64,000 nt of DNA. Source: Fodinibius sp052060035 (GTDB lineage: Bacteria > Bacteroidota > Rhodothermia > Balneolales > Balneolaceae). Of the stretch, positions 25,994-34,089 are shown in pieces. The stretch spans positions 434,001 to 498,000 of the forward strand of contig NZ_JBPOEA010000001.1 in assembly GCF_052060035.1 (NCBI RefSeq), given 5' to 3'. The position numbers and the translations under genes were made by a program. Positions within the stretch are counted from its first letter, which is position 1. Each line of letters opens with the position of its first letter. The notes under the pieces were generated by a model. That model did not search any database, was not told the origin of the DNA, and saw only the letters and a list, made by a program, of their open reading frames with translations.

Positions 25994-26629
25994 ATGGATG
26001 TTTTAAAATATACTGTCGGACCTTTTGCTGAAAATACCTACCTGCTTTTGGAAGGGAATCAGGCTTTAATTATTGATCCCGGTTTTTTAGAGGATTCCGA
26101 ATATCAAAAAGTAAAAAAACACTTTGATGAACAGGATGTAGAATTATTAGCGGTTGTATTAACGCATGCGCATGTGGATCATGTGCTGGGATTACAAAAG
26201 GTTCTTGATGATGTTGATATTCCTGTTTATTTGAGTAATAAGGACCGTTACCTGTGGAATAATTTTGGCTCACAAGCAGCCATGTTTGGGTTCACCTCCG
26301 ATGGGTTTTCTTTTGAACCCGATGTGTTGCCGGTTACTGAAAACTGGTCATTGGGCAACTTTTCTTTCGATGTTCGATACACACCAGGTCATGCGCCCGA
26401 CCACGTTTCTCTATATAGTAAGGCTGATGGCTTGGTTATCGCAGGAGATGTCCTTTTCAGAGAGGGTATAGGACGTACTGATCTATATAAAGGTGATTTT
26501 AAGGTACTGGAACAGTCTATCCGCGAGCAGTTATATATGCTACCGGAAGATACGGTGGTATATCCCGGACATGGAGAAAAAACAACCATTGGCCACGAAA
26601 AGCAGGCCAATCCTTTTGTAAAAGCGTAG
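25994..26629 (+). CDS. MBL-fold metallo-hydrolase (glyoxalase II-like)
   Basis: The protein of about 211 residues has the metallo-beta-lactamase fold, with the metal motif LTHAHVDHVLG (HxHxDH), then TPGHAPDHVS, VIAGDVLF with FREGIGRTDLY, and the last histidine in VYPGHGEKTTIG. This set is typical of hydroxyacylglutathione-hydrolase-like enzymes of the YcbL type. The likely reaction is thioester hydrolysis in the cytoplasm, but the substrate is not known. The ATG at 25994 is preferred over a TTG two codons upstream. It is convergent with the TPR gene. Confidence 0.88.
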   Translation: MDVLKYTVGPFAENTYLLLEGNQALIIDPGFLEDSEYQKVKKHFDEQDVELLAVVLTHAHVDHVLGLQKVLDDVDIPVYLSNKDRYLWNNFGSQAAMFGFTSDGFSFEPDVLPVTENWSLGNFSFDVRYTPGHAPDHVSLYSKADGLVIAGDVLFREGIGRTDLYKGDFKVLEQSIREQLYMLPEDTVVYPGHGEKTTIGHEKQANPFVKA

Positions 26630-26639
26630 ACAGCGAGCG

Positions 26640-27278
26640 TTACTCTTTTTCGTTGCTGTCTTGATCCTGCAAGGTTTTAAGCCGATTGATTTCCTTCTGA
26701 TACTCCGCACGCTTATCAGGTTTTAATTGTTTAAGTCGTTCGTATGTTCTGATGGCGGCCCCAAGTTTTCCCTGTCGTTCATGTATTTGGGCCAGCGTTT
26801 CCGAGACAATATCGTCAACATCATCGGCCGATATATTCTTTTTTGTTTTATCTTCTGATTGTTTTGTCTCTTCCGGACGTATGCGCTTTGATTCAACAGA
26901 AGAAAGCTTTTGGATGAGCGAATCCAAATTTAATACGGGGCCTGGTTCATCAATCGAATGCGTGCTTTTTTGAGTAGAAGCGGTATCGGTTTCAGGCGTC
27001 CAGGCTTCGAATGTATTGGGATGGCTCAGATAGTAATGCAGTTTCTCAAAAAACGGGCTGCCGGGTGCAAATATACGAGCTTTGAGCGCTTCATCGACAG
27101 CTTGATCGTCCATTCCTTCTAAGTGATAAAACCATGCCAGTAGAAAATGTCCTACCGCATCAGGTCCGCGTTTCTTAAGCTGTTTTTTAAGTCGTTTTGT
27201 AGCTTCAATGGGCTCCTTGTCGAAATGTTCGGCATAAGAAGCCAATGATTTTGGAATTTTAAAGGGTAACTGAGGCAT
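26640..27278 (-). CDS. Small TPR-like protein of unknown function
   Basis: The 212-residue soluble protein has two helical regions separated by a charged linker (about 100-150). The N-terminal part, AVGHFLLAWFYHLEGMDDQAVDEALKA split into helices, and the C-terminal VSETLAQIHERQGKLGAAIRTYERL followed by KQLKPDKRAEYQKE look like tetratricopeptide repeats. There is no signal peptide or catalytic motif. It lies 87 bases after lptE on the same strand and may share its transcript. Similar TPR proteins follow lptE in related genomes as far as general knowledge goes, but no function can be given. Confidence 0.7.
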   Translation of the reverse strand: MPQLPFKIPKSLASYAEHFDKEPIEATKRLKKQLKKRGPDAVGHFLLAWFYHLEGMDDQAVDEALKARIFAPGSPFFEKLHYYLSHPNTFEAWTPETDTASTQKSTHSIDEPGPVLNLDSLIQKLSSVESKRIRPEETKQSEDKTKKNISADDVDDIVSETLAQIHERQGKLGAAIRTYERLKQLKPDKRAEYQKEINRLKTLQDQDSNEKE

Positions 27279-27365
27279 CTTTAAATTATTACTGATTCCC
27301 GGCCAATGTATGCACTTAATATTATATAAATAGATTTGTGGAGCCCATCAAAATATTATTCCGCT

Positions 27366-27884
27366 CTACCAATCACTCACCGCATCGTTAAACATATTGT
27401 TGGCTATTTGATTGAGTGCTTCAACAGCCGCGTTTGTTTCTCCTTCAATGGGGTTTTCGTTAGTATCATATGTTTCTGATCCGCTGAATGTGCTGCTCCA
27501 TTCAGCCTGCTCTTTGTCGGTATACTGAAAGGTAGCCCGTACCGAAATGGTAACTTCGTTTAAACTGCTTTGGCCTTCGCCGGTTACGCTGAATGGCTTA
27601 TTGGCATAATTGACAATGGATCCTTCCAATACGGCATCAGCACCATCCCTTGAATTCGAAAGTTGTAGTCTTGTTTGATTAATAAATCGATCAACAAGGG
27701 CGGTATTAAGTCGATCACTTAAATTTCCAACTCCGCCGGATGATTGATCGGCAAAGAAGGGAATATAAATAGTGTTAACATCTTCCGGAATAGATGTCCC
27801 GGTAAAGCTGTATCGAAAACATCCGCTTAGGGCAACAGTGATAAGCAGTAAAACAAAAAGCCCCCGTTTTTTATTGCAGATCAT
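27366..27884 (-). CDS. lptE: LptE-like LPS-assembly lipoprotein
   Basis: With the start at 27884 the protein begins MICNKKRGLFVLLLITVALSGC, a clean lipoprotein signal. The frame is open for 32 more codons upstream, but these overlap the activator gene deeply. The mature part shows YSFTGTSIPEDVNTIYIPFF, DRLNTALVDRFINQTRLQL and ADAVLEGSIVNY, the pattern of the LptE family in Bacteroidota. LptE plugs the LptD barrel and helps place lipopolysaccharide in the outer leaflet. The gene overlaps the end of the sigma-54 activator gene by 14 bases, so translation is probably coupled. Confidence 0.85.
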   Translation of the reverse strand: MICNKKRGLFVLLLITVALSGCFRYSFTGTSIPEDVNTIYIPFFADQSSGGVGNLSDRLNTALVDRFINQTRLQLSNSRDGADAVLEGSIVNYANKPFSVTGEGQSSLNEVTISVRATFQYTDKEQAEWSSTFSGSETYDTNENPIEGETNAAVEALNQIANNMFNDAVSDW

Positions 27885-29175
27885 ATTGGTCCAACTTGCG
27901 ATAAAGAGTTCGTTCGCTAACGCCCAGCGCTTCGGATGCTTTTCGACGATTTCCATCGAATTTTTTGAGAGCTTGCTCAATCAGAAATTGCTCCGCTTTT
28001 TCTATTGAGGGTACTTCATCATCATTAAAAAACTGATAGAATAAATTTTCATCTTCAGATTCTTCTTCAGAAATATCTGCTTCGGCAAAAGATTCAACGC
28101 CGCCGATCTCCTCATCAGCAGCATTGCCAATATCTACGTCCATTTCAACGTCAGACATATTGCTTTGACTAAACTCGTCCTGGATGTTTTGAGGAAGCGC
28201 CTTCATGTTTTTTTGCGAAAATGTGGAATAGAGAAATGTCCCAAGCATTTTCTTTAAATCCCCAATATCGCTTTGCAGCTCAACAAGGGCTCGGTAAATG
28301 AGGCGTTGATCATCATTCCCAAATGCTCCGTTTGAATCTCGTTGTGAATCTTGATCGGCAAGGACAGGCAGGTTATCGGCTGACCCTTCGTGCTGTCGTC
28401 CCTTGAGATATTTCTGAAGTTTTTCGGTATCAATAAATTGCGATTTTTCGAGCACTACCAGCTGCTCGGCTACATTGCGGAGCTCTCGGACGTTCCCCGG
28501 CCATCGGTACGAAATTAAAAGCTCTTTTGCATTATCCGAGAAACCCTTGAAGACAGAATCGTATTTGGCAGAAAATTCAGTAACGAATTTTCTGAAAATA
28601 GGGATAATGTCATCGGGTCGTTCGCGAAGAGGGGGAAGTTTTACTTTTACGGTATCCAGTCGGTAATAAAGATCTTCGCGAAAATCTTCATCTTGAACAA
28701 GCTGCCATAAATCCTTGTTAGTGGCAGCTAATACTCGTACATCTGTCTTGCGGACTTTGCTGGAACCAACTCTAAAGTATTCGCCCGTTTCAAGGACTCG
28801 CAATAATTTCACTTGAACATTGGGAGGAGTATCTCCAATTTCATCCAGAAAAATGGTACCGCCATCGGCTTTTTCAAAATACCCTTCACGCGACTCATGA
28901 GCCCCGGTAAAAGCCCCTTTTTCGTGTCCAAATAGCTCGCTCTCAATAATGCCTTCGGGGATAGCTCCACAGTTTACAATCACCATGTTTCCATCTTGGC
29001 GATGGCTGATCTCATGAATGGCTTTGGCCGTTACGTCTTTTCCCACACCACTTTCACCTTCCAAAAGCACGGTGATATCCGTATCGGCCACCTGTATAAC
29101 TTTATCAATAACCTGCTTGAGCGCGGCAGATTCTCCAATAAGTCCAAATCGTTCTTGAAATGCTTCACGATCCAT
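27871..29175 (-). CDS. Sigma-54-dependent Fis-family transcriptional activator without receiver domain
   Basis: The 434-residue protein consists of an AAA+ domain (about 8-240) with Walker A GESGVGKD, the sigma-54 contact loop GAFTGA, Walker B GGTIFLDEIGD and sensor RLDTVKVKLPPLRERPDDI, then a long acidic linker (about 330-395), then a Fis-type HTH, RKASEALGVSERTLYRKL. There is no N-terminal receiver or GAF domain, so activity is probably set by expression, by a partner or through the acidic linker. Targets are unknown. It sits between miaB and lptE, an order seen in other Bacteroidota-type genomes. It needs RpoN, not encoded in this window. Confidence 0.92.
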   Translation of the reverse strand: MDREAFQERFGLIGESAALKQVIDKVIQVADTDITVLLEGESGVGKDVTAKAIHEISHRQDGNMVIVNCGAIPEGIIESELFGHEKGAFTGAHESREGYFEKADGGTIFLDEIGDTPPNVQVKLLRVLETGEYFRVGSSKVRKTDVRVLAATNKDLWQLVQDEDFREDLYYRLDTVKVKLPPLRERPDDIIPIFRKFVTEFSAKYDSVFKGFSDNAKELLISYRWPGNVRELRNVAEQLVVLEKSQFIDTEKLQKYLKGRQHEGSADNLPVLADQDSQRDSNGAFGNDDQRLIYRALVELQSDIGDLKKMLGTFLYSTFSQKNMKALPQNIQDEFSQSNMSDVEMDVDIGNAADEEIGGVESFAEADISEEESEDENLFYQFFNDDEVPSIEKAEQFLIEQALKKFDGNRRKASEALGVSERTLYRKLDQYDLQ

Positions 29176-29357
29176 AGGGGAGAAGCTCGTTTAAATAAAA
29201 TTTATATTAAAACTCTTTTGTATAGGTAAAGGTAATAATTACTGCTTTAGATACATAAAGAATAAGCAGCAAGTGTTATAACGGGAGCTCTTTTACAAGC
29301 GTTTCTCAGCAGTCAATTATCGGGTGTTAATAGATAAGTTGCTGAGATATAATTCAA

Positions 29358-30734
29358 TTATGCAGCGACTGTTTCCTGGCTGTACTCCTGAATGCTGCTT
29401 TTTTTGATGACATCTCCCATCAATGTAGCAGAAGTACAATCCGTAATCGTAACCTCAACGTAATCACCTTTTCCAAGGTGATCTTCGCGATCGAAAACAA
29501 CCATTTTATTCGTATCAGTACGTCCGCATAACTGTTCATCGGAACGCTTACTGGTGCCTTCAACAAGTACCAGGTGACGTCGGCCAATTTCTTTCTTATT
29601 GAGCTCTTCTTGGATATTCATTTGCTGCTCGATAATCTCAGAGAGGCGACGTTTTTTAACATCTTCCGGTACATCATCCTCATATTTCCGCTGTGCTAAT
29701 GTTCGTCCACGCTCGGAGTAGGCAAACATATAGGCCAAATCATACTTTACTTCAGCCATCAATGACATGGTATCTTCATGCTCTTCTTCCGTTTCGCCAC
29801 AGAAACCGGTAATAATATCCGTTGAGAGTGTAACGCCCGGAATGATATCGCGCATTTTTTTAACGAGATCTAAATACTGCTCTCGAGTATAGGGACGTCG
29901 CATGCGTTCGAGTACGTCATTATTGCCCGACTGTGCCGGAATGTGAATATAGTTACAGAGGTTCGGCTGCTCGGCGATAATTTCAAGCAATTCCTCAGGG
30001 AAATCCTTGGGGTGTGGCGATGAAAAGCGAATACGCATCTCCGGATCAACCTGGCTGGCCTTGTACATCAGGTCGGCAAAGGAGTTCTCCCCATCGTCGT
30101 AAGAGTTAACATTTTGTCCAAGCAGGGTAACTTCTTTGTAGCCCTGATCGCTAAGTTGTTGGAGTTCTTCAATGATGCTCTCAGCGGTGCGGCTTCGCTC
30201 ACGTCCACGAGTAAATGGCACTACGCAAAACGCGCACATATTGTCACAGCCGCGCATGATCGTAACAAAAGCGCTAACGCCGTTATCATTTCTGCGCACC
30301 GGCTTGATATCGGCATACGTTTCTTCGAGGGAAAGAATAGTATTCGCAGCCTTTTGCCCGTCATCAACATCAGAAAGCAATTTGGGTAAATCACGATAGG
30401 CATCAGGACCCACAACGAGATCAACAAGCTCTTCCTTTTCCATGATCTTTTCGCGGATGCGCTCTGCCATACAGCCCAGCACGCCCACCGTCATATCGTG
30501 GTTTTGACGTTCGCGTTTCATTGCTTTAAACTCTTTAAGGCGATTCCAGACGCGCTCCTCAGCATTATCACGGATAGAGCAGGTGTTGATAAAAATGACT
30601 TCGGCATCTTCGGGCTCGTTGACCGGCTGCATACCTTCCTCCATCAAAATGGAGTTTACAATTTCGGTATCAGAGACATTCATCTGACAGCCGTAGGTCT
30701 CAATGTAAAAGTTCCGTTGATCCACTGTGGACAA
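29358..30734 (-). CDS. miaB: tRNA-2-methylthio-N6-dimethylallyladenosine synthase MiaB
   Basis: The 458-residue radical SAM methylthiotransferase has an N-terminal MTTase domain with YGCQMNVSDTE, INTCSIRDNAEERVW and VLGCMAERI (three cysteines for the auxiliary cluster), the radical SAM motif GCDNMCAFCVVPFTRGRE, and a C-terminal TRAM domain (about 380-445). It adds the 2-methylthio group to i6A37 in tRNAs reading UNN codons. The start is a TTG; a GTG three codons in is an alternative. It heads the miaB, activator, lptE gene row. Confidence 0.95.
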   Translation of the reverse strand: MSTVDQRNFYIETYGCQMNVSDTEIVNSILMEEGMQPVNEPEDAEVIFINTCSIRDNAEERVWNRLKEFKAMKRERQNHDMTVGVLGCMAERIREKIMEKEELVDLVVGPDAYRDLPKLLSDVDDGQKAANTILSLEETYADIKPVRRNDNGVSAFVTIMRGCDNMCAFCVVPFTRGRERSRTAESIIEELQQLSDQGYKEVTLLGQNVNSYDDGENSFADLMYKASQVDPEMRIRFSSPHPKDFPEELLEIIAEQPNLCNYIHIPAQSGNNDVLERMRRPYTREQYLDLVKKMRDIIPGVTLSTDIITGFCGETEEEHEDTMSLMAEVKYDLAYMFAYSERGRTLAQRKYEDDVPEDVKKRRLSEIIEQQMNIQEELNKKEIGRRHLVLVEGTSKRSDEQLCGRTDTNKMVVFDREDHLGKGDYVEVTITDCTSATLMGDVIKKSSIQEYSQETVAA

Positions 30735-30831
30735 TGTTTTATTCCTGATTATTTAGACTGGTGAATATAAGAAGAGATTCGCTCTTTATGAAGCTGATGT
30801 TAGGGGAAGTTTAACTGAGTATTTATAAAAA

Positions 30832-30862
30832 AGGCTCGCAAAGTATTGGGCTTTACGAGCCT
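30832..30862 (-). terminator. Terminator of pyrE
   Basis: AGGCTCG-C-AAAG and CTTT-A-CGAGCCT pair with one mismatch around TATTGGG. On the minus strand the stem is followed by a run of six T. It lies about 40 bases after the pyrE stop and before miaB. Confidence 0.8.
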
Positions 30863-30901
30863 AAATTAGGAAACCAATAGCCATCAACTAATAATAAATT
30901 C

Positions 30902-31543
30902 CTAATTTGGCCAGGTTTCGGGTTGTTTACGCCACTCGGCCAGTGTTTCGAGATCAGATTCATCTACATAATTGTTTTTACTGGCCACATCGATAAGCGT
31001 AGCATAGTCGGTAAGCGTAAACATGGGTACCTTGGCTTTTTCGAAACGCTCATTGGCCTTGTCAAATCCGTAAGTGAAAATGCTGAGTACTGCTTCGATA
31101 TCGGCGCCGATAAACTGCAGGGCTTCGACCACTGAAATAGCCGATCCACCGGTCGAAATCAGGTCTTCAATAACAACGGTGGTTTCTCCCTTTTGGATAC
31201 CACCCTCAATCTGATTGCCAAGTCCGTATGCTTTAGCTTTGGCACGGACATACGACATTGGCTTATCCATATTTTCTGCCACCCAGGCCGCGTGCGGTAT
31301 GCCCGCTGTGGCTGTTCCTGTAATGACATCCACTTCGGGATATTTGTTGGAAATAAATTCCACAAATTGTTGAGCAATCTTTTTTCGGATTTTGGGATAC
31401 CGCATCGTCAGGCGGTTATCACAATAGATGGGCGAATTCCACCCCGACGACCACGTAAAAGGATCGTTGGGACGCAGGATTACCGCGTTGATGTCCAGTA
31501 AATCAAGGGCGATTTCTTCTGAGAATGTTTGATCAATAATCAT
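30902..31543 (-). CDS. pyrE: Orotate phosphoribosyltransferase
   Basis: The 213-residue PRTase has FTWSSGWNSPIYCDNR near the N-terminus, MSYVRAKAKAYG as the catalytic loop, and the PRPP motif TVVIEDLISTGGSA. It makes orotidine-5'-monophosphate from orotate and PRPP in pyrimidine synthesis, in the cytoplasm. The ATG at 31543 is preferred to a TTG two codons upstream. It is followed by a terminator and preceded by pgpA on the same strand with a 77-base gap. Confidence 0.93.
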   Translation of the reverse strand: MIIDQTFSEEIALDLLDINAVILRPNDPFTWSSGWNSPIYCDNRLTMRYPKIRKKIAQQFVEFISNKYPEVDVITGTATAGIPHAAWVAENMDKPMSYVRAKAKAYGLGNQIEGGIQKGETTVVIEDLISTGGSAISVVEALQFIGADIEAVLSIFTYGFDKANERFEKAKVPMFTLTDYATLIDVASKNNYVDESDLETLAEWRKQPETWPN

Positions 31544-31620
31544 ATACAATTGTTAATAGTTCGTGTGCTGATCAACGTTAATGATAATAAAAATGTCGTT
31601 ACTGATTGATTAGCATATTG

Positions 31621-32094
31621 TTAAATAATCTCTAAAACATATAAAAGTCCCTGCATACATATCAGGGCGTAGAATCCGGCTAACAAATCATCCGCCAGAA
31701 TGCCCCAGCCTCCAGGTAGACTTTGCAATTTATTTACTCCGAGGGGTTTCTGTATATCAAAAAAGCGGAAGAAGATAAATCCAGCGAGCAGCAAGAGCAG
31801 ATCTTGTGAAAGGATGCCGCTAAAAGGGATGGCGATAAATGCCATGGCTTGCCCGGCAAATTCATCCATCACCAGGGGAGAGGGGTCGCCGCCCCATTCT
31901 TTTTCGCATTCCTCGGATACCCAAACGGTGATATAGGAAAATAGTGCTGTTATGAGGGCCATGCCGTACCACGGACTATATAATCCCACAAAGTAGATAG
32001 GGAAAAGGGCAAAAAAGCTGCCCCAGGTTCCTGGGGCGTTTGGTAAAAATCCGGAATAAAAAAAACTACCGAGTATCGGTTTTAGTTTTGGCAT
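31621..32094 (-). CDS. pgpA: Phosphatidylglycerophosphatase A
   Basis: The 157-residue inner-membrane protein has about four hydrophobic segments and the family blocks SGFLPNAPGTWGS, VMDEFAGQ, RFFDIQKPLGV and GGWGILADDLLAG, where the acidic residues bind metal and act in catalysis. It removes the phosphate from phosphatidylglycerophosphate to give phosphatidylglycerol. It overlaps the 3' end of pgsA by 29 bases; together they encode two consecutive steps. Confidence 0.93.
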   Translation of the reverse strand: MPKLKPILGSFFYSGFLPNAPGTWGSFFALFPIYFVGLYSPWYGMALITALFSYITVWVSEECEKEWGGDPSPLVMDEFAGQAMAFIAIPFSGILSQDLLLLLAGFIFFRFFDIQKPLGVNKLQSLPGGWGILADDLLAGFYALICMQGLLYVLEII

Positions 32095-32677
32095 CGCTCT
32101 GTTTTAAAAATATTTTTCTATTAATTAAAATGTATTCTATTCCCGAGTAAACGGTTATGGCCACAATGATCATCATCAGCCAGCCTAAAATTCCTGACTG
32201 AAGGAGTTCTATACAGTAACTGCTGAGCCAAACATCTGTTTCGATAAAAACGCCCACCATCAGTACCAGGTAAAGAAAGAACATCTGGCTTAAGGTTTTT
32301 GCTTTGGCCGTCATCCGAGTATCCATCGTAAAGTCGCGGTAATCAGCCAACATGCGCATACCGGTGACAAAAATATCCCGGAAAACAATAACACCAATAG
32401 CCCACCACGGAAATTGTGCGGCATCAATAAAGGGCAAACAGATAAAACCTGCAAAGGTTAAAAACTTATCGGCCAATGGATCTAAAAATACCCCGTAATC
32501 GGTTTCGGCGCTGTACATACGGGCGATATATCCGTCAAAGAAGTCGGTGACGACAGCGACCGCAAAAATACCTACACTAAGGGCACGCCACACCACTTCA
32601 TCCTGTACATACAGGATTAAGAAGATGGGGGCCAGAATAATACGGATCGTACTTAATATGTTGGGTATTTGTCGCAC
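32066..32677 (-). CDS. pgsA: CDP-diacylglycerol--glycerol-3-phosphate 3-phosphatidyltransferase
   Basis: The protein of about 203 residues is a CDP-alcohol phosphatidyltransferase with the full motif DGYIARMYSAETDYG and then VFLDPLADK (DxxDGxxARx8GxxxDxxxD). It has about five membrane segments and sits in the inner membrane. It makes phosphatidylglycerophosphate, the substrate of the PgpA encoded next. The GTG at 32677 (VRQIPNILSTIRI) is chosen because family members begin just before this segment; the frame extends to a TTG at 32728, adding 17 residues without homology signs. Confidence 0.88.
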   Translation of the reverse strand: MRQIPNILSTIRIILAPIFLILYVQDEVVWRALSVGIFAVAVVTDFFDGYIARMYSAETDYGVFLDPLADKFLTFAGFICLPFIDAAQFPWWAIGVIVFRDIFVTGMRMLADYRDFTMDTRMTAKAKTLSQMFFLYLVLMVGVFIETDVWLSSYCIELLQSGILGWLMMIIVAITVYSGIEYILINRKIFLKQSDAKTKTDTR

Positions 32678-32802
32678 GGTCAAAAGATAGTAATTGTTAA
32701 AGAGAATTAAATCTTTTTTGTGATGCAATAATTAGCTTCGAAAAGCTGCCAGAGTTTGATATTTTGATCAACGATTTTGTTAAAACTAAATATTGATGTT
32801 GC

Positions 32803-34089
32803 ATGCAGTGCCGGATTATATCTATCGGAAATGAATTATTGATTGGTGATACCGTAAATACCAATGCCAGCTGGTTGGGCAATGTACTTACCGAGGTGGG
32901 CATTGATGTGACCCACATTTATACTATTGGTGATGATCTGGCTACGATGAAGGATATTTTATCGGAGGCACTGTCTGCTACGGATCTTATTATAACGACA
33001 GGTGGGTTGGGACCTACCCATGATGATATTACCAAACGAGCGGTTACCGAGCTTTTTGATTGTGAATTGGTTCTTGAGGATTCGGTACTGGATTTTATTA
33101 AAAAGGTATTCAAAAAGCGCAATATTCCTTTTAGCAAGTCCAATTATCACCAGGCTGAGGTTCCCGACTGCTGCGAAGTGCTTTTTAATACGCATGGGAC
33201 GGCCCCCGGCATGTGGTTTGATCGGGGATCGGTAAAGCTGGCTGTTTTGCCGGGCGTTCCACACGAGATGAAACATCTGGTGAATGAAAAGGTGATACCC
33301 AAAGTACGAGCTATAAATGGAGATACGGAATTTCGACGATCACACTATATTACGACTGCCGGGATTGGGGAAAGTACACTTAGCGATGAGGTCGTTGGTT
33401 CGCTTGTTGACGTATTACCCGAGCACGTAAGCGTAGCATATCTGCCAAGTCCGCAGGGCACACGCATTAGAATTAGTGCGTACGGCAGTTCAGATGATGA
33501 AATTGACGAGCGAATTGCTCCGGTTCGGGATCATATCAAACAAAAGGCTGAAAAATATATTATTGGTGAAGGCAAAGACCTGAACCTGGCGAAAGCGGTT
33601 GGTGACTTATTAGTGGAGCACGAGATGTTAATAAGTGTTGCAGAAAGCTGTACTGGCGGTTATCTGGCGAATGCCATAACCGATGTTCCGGGCAGTAGTC
33701 GGTACCTGATGGGTGGCCTTGTTGCGTATGCCAATCAGGTTAAAGAAAACCAACTTGGGGTTTCAACGGACGATCTAAATAGCCACGGCGCTGTAAGTAA
33801 GCCAGTGGCGCTGCAAATGGCCAAAGGGGTTGCCAAACAGTTAGGGGCTGACATAGGCGTTTCAACAACGGGGATTGCCGGTCCCAGCGGTGGAACCGAG
33901 GAAAAGCCGGTGGGGACGGTTTGGATTGGATTCTGGAATCAAGATGAGCATTTCGCTATTAAAGCTCACTTTACAAATGATCGCCAAATCAATAAAGAGC
34001 GATCGGGTGCCGTTGCTTTAGAGATGGTAAGGCGATCGATCATGGGAATCAAAGAAATGCCATACGGCTTCAAAAAATATCCGGCTTGA
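32803..34089 (+). CDS. cinA: CinA-family NMN amidohydrolase / competence-damage protein
   Basis: The 428-residue protein has an N-terminal molybdopterin-binding-like domain (about 1-170: IISIGNELLIGDTVNTNASWL, TGGLGPTHDDITK, PGMWFD) and a C-terminal PncC amidohydrolase domain (about 260-415: SVAESCTGGYLANAITDVPGS, TTGIAGPSGGTEEKPVGTVW). Such two-domain CinA proteins hydrolyse ADP-ribose-like and nicotinamide mononucleotide substrates in pyridine-nucleotide recycling. It is divergent from pgsA, and its stop overlaps the start of the next gene by TTGA. Confidence 0.93.
   Translation: MQCRIISIGNELLIGDTVNTNASWLGNVLTEVGIDVTHIYTIGDDLATMKDILSEALSATDLIITTGGLGPTHDDITKRAVTELFDCELVLEDSVLDFIKKVFKKRNIPFSKSNYHQAEVPDCCEVLFNTHGTAPGMWFDRGSVKLAVLPGVPHEMKHLVNEKVIPKVRAINGDTEFRRSHYITTAGIGESTLSDEVVGSLVDVLPEHVSVAYLPSPQGTRIRISAYGSSDDEIDERIAPVRDHIKQKAEKYIIGEGKDLNLAKAVGDLLVEHEMLISVAESCTGGYLANAITDVPGSSRYLMGGLVAYANQVKENQLGVSTDDLNSHGAVSKPVALQMAKGVAKQLGADIGVSTTGIAGPSGGTEEKPVGTVWIGFWNQDEHFAIKAHFTNDRQINKERSGAVALEMVRRSIMGIKEMPYGFKKYPA

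Noticed and set aside
27330..27345. TAGATTTG, a match to the TAnnTTTG promoter element on the plus strand
   Set aside because: No plus-strand gene follows; the neighbouring genes are on the minus strand.
27885..27980. Extended LptE N-terminus
   Set aside because: The added 32 residues overlap the activator gene in another frame and would bury the lipoprotein signal.
29305..29346. CTCAGCA...TGCTGAG inverted repeat after miaB
   Set aside because: The loop is 28 bases and no T run follows; too weak to call a terminator.
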